Assembly: GCA_031771865.1 (NCBI GenBank) | Contig: JASISA010000040.1 | Span: 868,001-932,000 of the forward strand | Origin: Nothophaeocryptopus gaeumannii | Taxonomy: Eukaryota; Ascomycota; Dothideomycetes; Mycosphaerellales; Mycosphaerellaceae | Direction: 5' to 3' | Length of the DNA: 64,000 nt | Shown: positions 11,456-21,147 of the stretch, one piece after another | Numbering within the stretch: the stretch's first letter is position 1 | Layout: the number at the start of each line of letters is the position of its first letter | Program-made: the position numbers and the translations under genes | The notes under the pieces: generated by a model | Database searches by the model: none | The model's input: the letters and a program-made list of their open reading frames with translations, nothing else | Told to the model about the DNA's origin: nothing

Positions 11456-12667
11456 ATGTCGCAGAAATCCTGCACGCACGCGAAGCCTACGAGAGGATGC
11501 CCGTCCTGCGACCTGCATTCTTCCCGCCAAAACGCCCAAGAGGCGTCAGCGGTGGTTGGCCAGTTGAACGATACTGTTACCCGCGCATTGATTGTTAATG
11601 CACAGACACAATGCAACGAATTGGACACCTAGGAAAAGCACAATCGTACTGCACAAGCAGAGGAGCTCGAGGCTGCTCAGAAACTGCTGCCATCGCAGGC
11701 AGAACGTGCAGACACATGGGTCCAGATGCAAAACGACTTGAAGTGCGAGGTGCTGAAGATACACAAGGGCAAGTCCAAAGTACCATGCAGCGCCGATGAG
11801 TACTGACGCGGCTTAGATGGTGGCCAGGAAGCATTCGACGGCTGCGCGGCAGAGGCGCAAGAGCAAGCAGAGTCTGTCTGGCGAGGCCTCAATCCTAGTG
11901 AGCAGGCCGATGGATGCGTCGAGTACGACGAAGAAATTTCTGTATCTGCCGAGCGAGCGGGATCGCCCACAGAGTCAAGAAACGATCGAGCGACCATCCT
12001 CGCAACTCACGATCACATCCTGGAGCATCCGGTAGGCTTTCAGCTTACTCTCGAGAGGAGAAAGCGCGACGGACCCGCTCCCGTATCGACTGAATCTGCG
12101 ATGCGAAAGAAGAGCGACACGCGTTACGATGAGGACGTGACATGAAGCGAGTGCGAACAGCTGAAGCTGCGGTTGTCAGACAGGTATATGCCATACGCAA
12201 CAATGCTGCTGCAATACTATGCCGCAAACAATACCGATAAGGACACTTCGGATGAGCGGAAAGCTGCCCGGTCCCGAGAAGATGACCCGAAAGAGCCGGA
12301 CGAGGTAGAGGTTTCATTGCCTGAGGAGACCGATGGACCGCCAGTTTTGAAGCCAAAGCGGCCGAGAGATGCAAAGGAACCGCAGATGAAAGGGCACAGC
12401 TATGCCGAGTTCGTGGCCTGGCTTCTTGCCTATTAGAAAGCATGCGGAGGCTTTCCCGCATTTCAAAAGGATGTTCTGGAACCTTGGATGGAGGGCAGAG
12501 GAAGCCGATTGGATGCCATCACAAAAGCGGTCCAGGCTTATGGCCTATCGACAAAAGACCGCCCGCGAGACGAGGAAGGAGAGCAACAATTCGAGTATGG
12601 GCTCTCCACCAATTTCGACTACCATAACAGCGACCGAGCTCCAAGAATGGACGAGGACTACGACTGA
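11456..12667 (+). pseudogene. Decayed single-frame gene with four nonsense codons, Cys-rich N terminus and coiled-coil-like body
   Basis: Starting at an ATG in good context (CCACC before ATG, 11456), one reading frame continues for 403 codons to TGA 12665-12667 without any frameshift. It is interrupted by TAG 11630, TGA 11804, TGA 12143 and TAG 12434. Between the stops the translation looks like a real protein: MSQKSCTHAKPTRGCPSCD at the start, a charged helical stretch (AEELEAAQKLLPSQAERAD), an acidic region, then QQFEYGLSTNFDYHN and a final MDEDYD. All four stops can arise from single C-to-T or G-to-A transitions (CAG to TAG, CGA or TGG to TGA), the kind of change RIP or simple decay makes. 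Chance would give many more stops and mixed frames. I do not recognise the family. Readthrough or unmodelled introns cannot be excluded. Confidence 0.5.
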
Positions 12668-13753
12668 ACGATGCTCCGCCCGTCGGTGGCACCATCCTCT
12701 ACCCTCCCTTTGTGGTACAGAGTCATCCCAGCAAAGCAAGGCTCCGGCCCTCCTGAAGCTCTTTCACATTACATCATTCTCACTGCCTCCTCTCAAACAA
12801 GACTCCGGTCCTGTCTGATTGATCTCGAAAGGAAGGCCACGGCCCTCCTTGCCCCCTTTCTCCTAGTAATTCTCAGGTACGAAACCAAGACCTGCCCTCT
12901 GCCGAGACATGAAACACGTATGAGGGCTTCATGTAACGCATATAGAGGCTCAATAAATGTAGCATCGTCTGGTTGACGGAACCGCCGAGCTGGACAGCAG
13001 TCAATCTCTTCTTGAAAAGTCCCGCTGTGGATCGCACACTGCATTTTTCTGAAACCTTTGGAATTGACCAGTGATCTGGATTCCCGATTTTGATCGCGAA
13101 GGAAGGCATTTTGCCCTGCTTATTTCAAGATCCTGAGACCATACGCAAGTGACGCCCGAGGACCGATTGAAGCCTCTGCAAGTGACCTAACACGTCAAGG
13201 CTGGCACAGTAATCGTCTCCAGGTTTTCAGCCCGTTCACTACATCCGAAGGCGATTTCGCTGATCTAGACTTGTCCTGACGCTGTGGGAGCGGACCACGT
13301 GACGCTGCCACATTTCGCGGAGGGCCTCTGCATGGAACTGAGGGGCTTCAAGTTTCTCTTTTCGAATCTTCTCAAGCGGCCCACGCCCCTGACAAGCGCA
13401 CCAGCATATCAGTCGCCAGTAAACACAATGAGAACACGTCCACACCCGAAAATGCCCCCGGATACACCACAGACAAGATGTCAGACGCTCGTCCTACTTA
13501 TGTCGAAGTGGCCAAACGAGCAAGGTATTTTTGTCTTTCATGAGCCGCGACTTTACGATTGATGGCAGATCCTGTGCAGTTCGGTTCAAGAACCACGAAA
13601 GAAGGCTCCCAGATGGCACCCGCTGCCAGGTATTCCGTAACCCGACATTGACACCAGCCCGAAGATTAGCTGGGCAACCGAGACCTTCAAGTGCCATCTT
13701 TCATTCTTCCTCCAGATTCAAGTGTTTTATTCGCTGGAATCAGCTATACTTCA
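12668..13753. other. Intergenic, no supported gene
   Basis: The open frames here are short and overlap on both strands. At 12875-12900 it holds a 26-bp direct repeat with two mismatches to 11034-11059, so the two copies flank the pseudogene. Confidence 0.45.
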
Positions 13754-14824
13754 TCATAAGTCCAAAGTCCCATTCACCCACCTCACTGCCGATCTTTCGC
13801 CTCTTGGTCTCATGAGCTCCCTCTTCAGAACTTCTGCATCGTGGCTTTCATCCTTCAAGCACCTTGCGTTGGCAGCGCTGCGAGCGCCCTCCCCGAAGCG
13901 CACCTCTTCCAGCCCGCTGAGTTCCAAAAGTGCGGCGACGCCATCTACACACCACATCGGTGCGCGAGGGAACAGTAGCATGGATCTTGCTAATCTGATG
14001 GTGATACTTCGAAGCTTCGGACATGCACCAAGTAACGAGAATGCAGCGGCATCCTCTCGGCTACCACAGACGACGTCCACAGCTTTGAGTAGTTGCCTGC
14101 CATGGGAGCCGATATGCCGGAGAAAGAGGTACAACAGCTTTGTGGATTCGAACCTGTAAACGATTCCGGAGTAGAGAATGTCGACAGCCTCTTCGTATAC
14201 CAGCCGGCAGGTGCTGAGGATATTTGTCTTCGTCTCATCTCGTCGTCCGGGCTTCTCAAAGCCAGCTTTGGTGACTATGCGTCCAGAGTCACGGTTAAGG
14301 CTGACAATCGAAGTTTCATTGTCGAGGCGAGGCAGGATCTGTGAGTATATCTCAAGACGCAGCTCTGTCGGGAGAGAAAAGAGGGGACTGGTCTGATCTC
14401 GTCTCTGGCCAGGCTGGAGAGTCGGGCTGTCTGCTGAGAATGCGAAGCGTTCCCATCTGCTGCACATATCAGCGATCCGGGAGAAGGCGCCGAATGAGCT
14501 CGGGATAGCACCTAGTAGGTCCAGCGGGATCCTCAACTGAAGGCGAATACATTGCGGATGATGGAGATGGCAGTCTTCGGCATCCGTGCTTTCATCTGAG
14601 AGGGACTTGACGGGACCCTGGAGCATCCTGATGCTGTCCTCTCGCTTGACGAATGCACTACAGCTGATGCATCGCGAGCCGGGTTCCAATGCCTCTAGAG
14701 GTGGCCGGTCATAGACATGGCCTATGGCAGCGAGTTGTCTGGATGCGGCGATGTCGTCTTCCCAGAAGCCTTCGAATGTAGCAAGTCGCTCCGCAAGACT
14801 CAATTGCTGCTCGTGGAGAGGCAT
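13754..14824 (-). CDS. BIR-like zinc module fused to an F-box-like/2EXR-type protein
   Basis: This single exon encodes 356 residues. Residues 146-170 (SPLFSLPTELRLEIYSQILP) match the LPxELRxxIY helix that opens fungal F-box-like and 2EXR proteins. Further LPPRL-type leucine-rich text and a conserved ILSTCRLVYEEAVDILYS follow, as in this family. The N terminus resembles a BIR fold: ERLATFEGFW at 12-21, ASRQLAAIGHVYD at 27-39, then Cys52-x2-Cys55 (CISC) and HLHHPQC ending at Cys92. That gives a CxxC...HxxxxxC zinc ligand set. The BIR W/DP segment is missing and the C-to-H spacing (30) is longer than the usual 16, so the call is BIR-like only. F-box-like proteins normally recruit substrates to SCF ubiquitin ligases; a role here is inferred. 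Confidence 0.7.
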   Translation of the reverse strand: MPLHEQQLSLAERLATFEGFWEDDIAASRQLAAIGHVYDRPPLEALEPGSRCISCSAFVKREDSIRMLQGPVKSLSDESTDAEDCHLHHPQCIRLQLRIPLDLLGAIPSSFGAFSRIADMCSRWERFAFSADSPTLQPGQRRDQTSPLFSLPTELRLEIYSQILPRLDNETSIVSLNRDSGRIVTKAGFEKPGRRDETKTNILSTCRLVYEEAVDILYSGIVYRFESTKLLYLFLRHIGSHGRQLLKAVDVVCGSREDAAAFSLLGACPKLRSITIRLARSMLLFPRAPMWCVDGVAALLELSGLEEVRFGEGARSAANARCLKDESHDAEVLKRELMRPRGERSAVRWVNGTLDL

Positions 14825-16154
14825 GATGTGAGACGAATGACAGGATTCTCACGTAAGTTATTGCATCGGATTCAAGTGTCGTCCAAAGCGAGATGCCATG
14901 ACATGGTAGGCTGACAGGTTGCTGGCAGGGTGGATGTCTTTGTGAACGCAGCTGCCTCCACTCCACGAGAGGTGTGAGAAGGCGCGATTAGACGGATGCG
15001 CACTAATGCCTGAGGCATGTAGACACTGGACTTCATCGCCACGGCGAGCACTCTTTTGGAGAAATCGATATCCACCCCAATGGGCCGATTCCAAGCGCTC
15101 GGTCGCTCGATGCTGGACTGGATGATCGACATGATGTTGCAAAAGCATTCGCTCAGAAAGGAGGTGGAACTCTGCGCCTGAGGCGTCACCCGGCTGCTCG
15201 GAAGTGTTTCGCGCCGGAACCGGAACCGAGAACCGACGACATTCCGATACGAACTCTTCGTCGTCTTTTCCCTGTCAATGACAACGTCGTCAACATCGAC
15301 TCCGAACGGTGGGAGGAAGTGCGAGATGTCATGATGCCTCTCGTATAGTCTTACAGCCTTGGTCGCAGTGACACCGACACCGACACCTCCATCGTAATGG
15401 TGTGTTGTCAACAACCGGATGTCCTTCCCGCGCGATCCGATCTCCTGACCAAGAACCAAGGCATCATAGCCTCCCTTTCACGAGCCTCCAGACTTGGCAG
15501 CTAGGGAAGATGAAACATCTCGTTGCCATTTCTCTCACTGGCATTGCTACACTTCAACAACGCGGATGCGCTCCAATGAGCCTGGAAGGCAAACCATTAG
15601 AAGAAACAACAAGTCTCTAGCCTCTTGCTAGTCGGCCTGTCGTCTATGCCCTTACGATCGCAGTCCGCATGTTAAAAACAGACTCGGCTGGAGAGAGGTC
15701 ACCGGCAACGAATCTTTGTCAACGGCCCTTGCCGTGGAGTTTTCCCGACACTTCTACATCATGTGAGACGACCCGCCTCTCTACTGCTTCGCCCCATTGC
15801 TTAAGCACTTCTATATAAAGCCGAATGACCCATTCACCAAGTTACTGGGACCAGAGAGCTTTTTGGATACGAAATCTGGAAGGCAAGCGCTTCTATATAA
15901 AGCCTAATTAGCCAATACGCAAGGTACCGGGACCAGGGAGCTTTTTGGGTACGAGTCCCGGAAGGCAAAGTTGGCAGAAAGCTACGCGCTACATTCGTAG
16001 TCGTACCACTGAACAGGAGCATATGTCCTCTGCATTTTTCCCTTTTTTTTGTCTCAGTATCTATCCAGCACATCTCTTATCAGGACAACCCGAACACACT
16101 TCTCCGAAACTCTAGAAAGCAGAATCTATCCCAGACCAACTCAAGTCCATCACC
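14825..16154. other. Intergenic; one doubtful minus-strand frame and the phiA upstream region
   Basis: A 195-codon minus-strand frame at 15459-14872 starts MVLGQEIGSRGKD and has no recognisable domain. It may be a hypothetical gene, but I cannot support it. The right part is the upstream region of the PhiA-like gene and holds the TATA-bearing duplication at 15806-15969. Confidence 0.4.
15806..15969 (+). repeat. 82-bp tandem duplication carrying two TATA boxes, upstream of the PhiA-like gene
   Basis: Two adjacent copies (15806-15887 and 15888-15969) share CTTCTATATAAAGCC near the start, GGGACCAG and GAGCTTTTTGG in the middle, and GGAAGGCAA at the end. The two TATATAAAG boxes lie about 340 and 260 bp before the ATG at 16155. 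They could act as alternative core promoters, or the duplication could be neutral. Confidence 0.7.
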
Positions 16155-16864
16155 ATGCTCTCCAAGACTCTCGCTTTCTTTGCTCTCGCGTCATCGTACG
16201 CTCTGGCCGCACCCTCCCCGGTCCCGCAATCCGATGTCCCCGCCTTTGGTGACAGCATGGGCGTTGCAGCGACGGGTGGCCAAATCATCAACAAGCAGCT
16301 CACGGCTTCAAAGGGACGCATTTTCGTCGGCGGCAGACAAAATCCATCATGCGAAGGCGGCGCGTAAGTTTTCCGCAACATGAAAGCGTTCTGCTTGTTT
16401 GAGACACTCACTAACCCTTTCACCTATCCCAAATAGACATCAGGACTTCGCTACTTTCGTGTTGTATTCGGGAAGCAGCCTCTTCCTATACAAACACGGA
16501 AATCCTCCTCAACAGCTCTGGGTTGATGCCTCAGGCATGGGAGGTCAGTAGTATACACAGAGTCACTGGGAACCCGAGAAACTAATGCTAATCGTAAACA
16601 ATAGGCGGTATTTCGGGATACACCACTGGGGCTCAGCGACCGCCGAAGAATGCGAGTCGGGAAAAGTTTGCGGTCGATGCGCAGGGATTTCTCACTTTCA
16701 ACGGATATGGGGCGAAGGCGTGCCCCACGCAAGAACAAGACAAATACTCAGTCTGGTGGACCGGGAGCGAGAAGCCCGGCCAACAGGAGGGCTGCATCTC
16801 GGTGCAGCTCAAGGCATATAAGGCGCCTGGTCGTGTTGCCTGCGATTACACTCAGGGCCAATAG
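16155..16864 (+). CDS. PhiA-like secreted cell wall protein
   Basis: Three exons (16155-16363, 16437-16543, 16605-16864) with GT-AG introns of 73 and 61 nt encode 191 residues. The protein starts with a signal peptide (MLSKTLAFFALASSYALAAP). The mature part has the PhiA signature: LFLYKHGNPPQQLWVDASG, MGGGISGYTTGAQRPPKNA, LTFNGYGAKACP and YSVWWTG. PhiA proteins of Aspergillus are abundant cell wall proteins needed for normal phialide and conidium development, so a surface role is likely; a developmental role is inferred. Cysteines at CEGGA, ACPT, GCIS and ACDYT could pair. The splice phases fit exactly. The upstream 82-bp TATA duplication suggests strong or variable transcription. It is followed by the GH63-type gene on the same strand. 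Confidence 0.9.
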
Positions 16865-17273
16865 ATTTTGTGTTTGTTGGCATGAAGAAGCAAGCATATG
16901 GGCCGGAAAAGTATAGCATGGCGATCTGCATGGAAGACAGCATTCATTTGTGCAATAGATAATAATACATCATTGTTAACCTCACCCTTACACTCAACAC
17001 TTCAACTCGAAAAGGAGTTGGACAAAGTGAAGCAGGTACGGAGAGAAATAACCAATGGCAGAGCTCAATGTGGGGCAGTTGTCCCGGTTGCCATTCCATC
17101 ATCTTCGGGGATCAGCTGCCGGATACCACGCACGATCGGAAAACTTTGCGATTCAACAGCAACACCTCAGGACCTACCTGTTGCATAAACGAGGAAGAGC
17201 GAAAGAGCTTTGTAAGCTTGTCGAAGGATCACAAGCCGCCACACACCATTAATTCTCGGGTGATTAATTCAGG

Positions 17274-19112
17274 ATGGTTCTCAAAAGACGACAAAGCAGC
17301 GCGGCGGAGAATGGCCAGAGGAAAGATATGGAGGTTCATGTCTCGGTGATACCTTTCAGCTACAAGGGTTCATTAATGAGCTTGTCGACGAAGAGTGGCT
17401 TTCATGGGAAACTCACGCCCGGACATCAGGTGTACCTGATCACACAATGCCGGGAGTATACCATGCCCATGTTTGCTATCAGGCCACTACTGGAGAAGAA
17501 TACCCTTGAGAGGCCCGCCGGTTTCCAGACAGGGACTCCTTCGATATCATGGCAGGCCACACGATCACGACTACAATGGAAGCATCAGGACTCTATTATT
17601 GTGGAGGCTGCGTTCCAGAATCCTCGATGTCTTCGACTTCGCGGGAAAGTGCCACTGGCTCTGGATAATGATAGGAACGTCGATCCGGGATGTCATCTGT
17701 TTGTACAACCACCAGTGGAAGGGGAGGATCAGACCGTGGTATACGGGTCCACCCGGATCAAGAACTACAGCTTCGTTGCAGTCAACGCTTCTTTATCCAT
17801 CACCTTCACCGGCAAGAAGCGACAAGATCACTCACAAATCCGCGTAGACCCGGTTGAAGGCAACGACGAGTGGGAAATACTAATCTGGGAAGAAGAAACC
17901 AGCTCGCCATCGGAGATCGAAGGCGAAGAAACAATCGACGAAGCGAAAGCAATTCCCTTCGAAGTCATAGCCTGGAGATCCCGTCAAAAGATCGACCAAT
18001 TCACCCAAGATCTATGTCCATGGCAATCATCCCACGGAGCAGCAGAGAAGTTAGCATGTTACATCATCTGGCTATCAATCGTGCGAGCCGGCGGTCTCTG
18101 GACTCGCGAGACCATCCTCATGTCGAAACTCTGGATGAACAAAATCTGGAGTTGGGACAATTGCTTCAATGCCCTAGGCATGGTCGGCGCGAATCCAAGA
18201 CTCGCAATTGATCAGATCTTGGCTTTCCATGATATGCAAGCTCGAGATGGTAGATTGCCGGATTGTATTGGGTATACTGGTGTTGAATGGACGTACGTCA
18301 AACCTCCGATTCAGGGTTGGGCGATCAAGAAGCTTCTTCAGAGGACATCAGACGTCAAGCATGAAGATACCGTGGCACTTTATGAACACACCGCTCGTTT
18401 GACGAGTTTCTGGATGGACCAACGACAAACAGAACATTCCGCAATACCATGGTACGCCGACGGCGACGACTCAGGCTGGGACAATTCAACCGCCTTTGAC
18501 GGGCACGACGTCCTCGTCAGCCCTGACTGCGCCGCTTATCTCCTCGTGCAAACCGACGTTCTCGCCAAACTATCCCGCGTGCTCTCAAAGCCCAGATCCG
18601 AACAAACCAAATGGCTCGCCCTCCACTCCCAACTCAAAGAAGCCCTCGTCTCCGACCTCTGGGATGGAGATGAATTCAAAGTCAAGGACGCTGTCACAGG
18701 CGAAACATGGAAAACGACCTCCTTGATCCGCCTAATGCCTTTAGTCGCAGCTCAGTACCTCCCTTCAGACATTGTCAAGAAAACTATCTCCGACATCCCC
18801 AAATTCCTCACAGAATGGGGTCTCGCATCCGAAGAACTCTCCTCGCCCCTCTACGAATCCGACGGGTACTGGAGAGGTCCGATATGGGGCGCTACGACCC
18901 TTTTGATTGAGTCGGGTTTGAGGCAGGCTGGGGAAGTGAAGATGGCAAACACAATCGCCGAGAGGTTTTTGAGGTTGTGTGAGAGAGCGGGATTTGCGGA
19001 GAATTACGATGCGATCGAAGGGGTCGGGTTGAGGGATCGGAGTTATACATGGACTGCATCGGTGTATCTTGTTCTTGCTAGGGAAGCGGCTGAGAGGGGT
19101 GGAAGAGATTGA
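17274..19112 (+). CDS. GH63-type six-hairpin glycosidase (mannosyl-oligosaccharide glucosidase-like)
   Basis: This open frame has 612 codons. The C-terminal catalytic (alpha/alpha)6 barrel of the GH63/mannosylglycerate hydrolase group is clear: KIWSWDNCFNALGMVG around residue 291, QARDGRLPDCI, KPPIQGWAIKKLL, DGDDSGWDNSTAFDG, SPDCAAYLLVQ and DGYWRGPIWGATTLLIESG. In this clan the acidic residues of the WSWD and GxDSG-type segments take part in hydrolysis of alpha-linked sugars. No signal peptide is visible at the chosen ATG, so a cytosolic enzyme is more likely than the ER glucosidase I of glycoprotein trimming. The first ~100 codons are less certain. Two other frames over 17068-17349 and 17340-17500 also read like protein, so the true start may lie upstream, with an intron or an indel. 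Confidence 0.8.
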   Translation: MVLKRRQSSAAENGQRKDMEVHVSVIPFSYKGSLMSLSTKSGFHGKLTPGHQVYLITQCREYTMPMFAIRPLLEKNTLERPAGFQTGTPSISWQATRSRLQWKHQDSIIVEAAFQNPRCLRLRGKVPLALDNDRNVDPGCHLFVQPPVEGEDQTVVYGSTRIKNYSFVAVNASLSITFTGKKRQDHSQIRVDPVEGNDEWEILIWEEETSSPSEIEGEETIDEAKAIPFEVIAWRSRQKIDQFTQDLCPWQSSHGAAEKLACYIIWLSIVRAGGLWTRETILMSKLWMNKIWSWDNCFNALGMVGANPRLAIDQILAFHDMQARDGRLPDCIGYTGVEWTYVKPPIQGWAIKKLLQRTSDVKHEDTVALYEHTARLTSFWMDQRQTEHSAIPWYADGDDSGWDNSTAFDGHDVLVSPDCAAYLLVQTDVLAKLSRVLSKPRSEQTKWLALHSQLKEALVSDLWDGDEFKVKDAVTGETWKTTSLIRLMPLVAAQYLPSDIVKKTISDIPKFLTEWGLASEELSSPLYESDGYWRGPIWGATTLLIESGLRQAGEVKMANTIAERFLRLCERAGFAENYDAIEGVGLRDRSYTWTASVYLVLAREAAERGGRD

Positions 19113-19448
19113 AGTTTCTTGAGCGGTTACTGGATTGGGGAGAGTGAGATGATATCAGTGGACATGAGTGTTCTCTCGCACGAGGACGAGGGAGGATGAC
19201 AACTCCGCTCGTACGAGGATTGGGAGGACAGAACCAATTTCAAGGAGGGTACGGAAAGCAGTTCGGTGTTTGCAAGAGGAATCAGATGGGGATAAGGAGT
19301 TCGTGATAGCGAGGCTGAAGTCAATGGACGCCTCCGGGGATAACGGCGGAGTTAGACATGCAGGTACAATACTCCCAGTCGTAGAGACAACAACGAGGTA
19401 GAGACAATAGCAACGAGAAATACTCAAATACCATCGCGAAGGATAGGT

Positions 19449-20829
19449 GTGGAAGATGCAATGAAGTCGAATCCTAATCCCATCTCCGCAATGACCTCTT
19501 CCTCTGAGCCCCTCAAAATTATCATCATCGGCTCCGGCCTAGCAGGCCTAACAGCCGCATCAGTCCTCTCCCACACCACCCCTCACGACATCAAAGTATA
19601 CGAACGTGGCTCTTCATCAACCGCAACAGGCGGCCAAGGCATAATCATAGCTCCCAATGGAGTCAACATTCTCACTCCCTTAGGTTTCTCTCCTACCAAC
19701 GCTGGAGCTGCGAAAATCGGGGGTATAAGGACTTACGAGCAAGATGGGGCGTTGAAGGAGAGCTTTGAGATGGATATGAAAGCGAAATTTGGGGCGGAGT
19801 TTTTGGCGATGAAAAGGAGTGATTTTCGGGAGGAGTTGATGAGGGTTGCGAACACTGGGGGCAATGGGAGGGTGAAGATGGTTTTTGAGAAGGGCGTTGT
19901 GGCGTTGGATGCTGAATCAGGTGTGGTGGAGCTGAGTGATGGGTCGAGGGATGAGGCGGATGTTGTTGTTGGTGAGCAAACGATCGCGGGAGGTTGGCAA
20001 GATGTTTTGCTGATGTGTCTTTCATGTGACAGTCGCCGACGGAGTCCACTCCCGCCTGCGCTCCTCCATCGTCGGTCCAGACTACACCGTCCGCAAAACC
20101 GGCCTGACATGCTATCGCACCGTCGTCTCTCGATCCGACGTCGAGAAACTCCTCGGCTCCCAACCTCTGCCTCAATTTCTGCATCCATCCGAAACCTGCT
20201 CGTCAATCATCTACTCCGGCGATACCACCGGCCGCGTAATCACAATCTACCCCATCAAAAACTCCACAGCCTCCAACATATCCTGCATCCTAAAAAAGGA
20301 CGACTCCAACAAACCCGAAAAGGATTCCTGGCATGCGGACGGAAGTCGCTCAGAGATGATAGAGGCATTCGCGGATTTTCAGGATACACTGGTCAAAGCG
20401 CTTTCATGTGCTCAAGAAGTCAAAGTCTGGGAACTGCAGGATCTCGAGCCATTGCCGACTTGGACGAAGGGAAGGGCGATTTTGATTGGCGATTCTGCGC
20501 ATGCTATGACACCGATGCAAGTTTTCTCGTTCTCAAGTGAATGAGCGTTGACTGACATTGTTTCTAGGCAAGGCCAGGGTGCCAACATGTCTGTGGAAGA
20601 CGGAGAGGCCTTGAGTCTGCTCAAAGCGGGAACCACGCGCGAAGAAGTCCCGAAGGTGTTGGAGTTGATCGGAGCTGTGAGGCGGGAGAGGACAGCACAG
20701 GTCCTGGCTGAGACGCGAAAGAGTCATTCTGGTATTGGAGTTGCTGAGCGCGCGGCTAGAAACATGGAGTTCAACTGCGGGTATAAAGGTATCCAGAGCG
20801 CACTGGCCGCGCGAGAGAACGGTCGATAG
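19449..20829 (+). CDS. FAD-dependent monooxygenase (salicylate hydroxylase-like)
   Basis: Three exons (19449-19971, 20033-20516, 20568-20829) give 422 residues. The protein has the Rossmann FAD motif IIIIGSGLAGLTAAS, a VVVVADGVHSRLR (DG) motif made by the first splice, and LIGDSAHAMTPMQGQGANM (GD motif) made by the second splice. This is the class A flavoprotein hydroxylase layout: it would use NAD(P)H and oxygen to hydroxylate a small, often aromatic, substrate. The first intron (19972-20032) is GT-AG. The second (20517-20567) fits only as a GC-AG intron, with donor GCAAGT. No polyketide synthase or other pathway gene lies next to it, so the substrate cannot be inferred. There is no signal peptide. 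Confidence 0.88.
20517..20567 (+). other. GC-AG intron in the FAD monooxygenase
   Basis: The donor is AT|GCAAGT, the branch region TGACTGAC and the acceptor TTTCTAG. Only this boundary yields the conserved MTPMQGQGAN sequence. The nearby GT at 20521 gives the wrong phase and breaks the motif. Confidence 0.85.
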
Positions 20830-21147
20830 CGATGCAGTCCAGTCATTGCGATCAAACTCCTCTCAACTCCTCGCTCGGTCTTCAAGAACGGCATTTCAGG
20901 GATCATCTTCCCGACTGACTTGTTCAAACGTCTTCAATGAGGCCATGAGTAATGCAATGTCATTCCTGATTCGAACCTGCAAAGAAAAAGCACCAATCTA
21001 GATCAACAACGCTCAACGCTATCACGCTACGAGATTTGAGGGTCATAGCCGTTCCAATCATACCTGATTCTCATTTCATTTGTCATTCCTTCTCTGGTCT
21101 TGATGCTCTCTCTCAGTTCTTACGTTTACCTTCTTCATCTTCGCCCC

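Noticed and set aside
14872..15459. 195-codon minus-strand frame (MVLGQEIGSRG)
   Set aside because: Composition is not convincing, no motif, and other frames are open over the same region.
19449..20829. Secondary metabolite cluster around the FAD monooxygenase
   Set aside because: No polyketide synthase, NRPS, terpene synthase or transporter lies nearby; neighbours are housekeeping or structural genes.
20960..20990. GATTCGAACCTGC resembling a tRNA T-arm on the minus strand
   Set aside because: The flanking bases cannot form the T stem and no anticodon arm or acceptor stem is found nearby.
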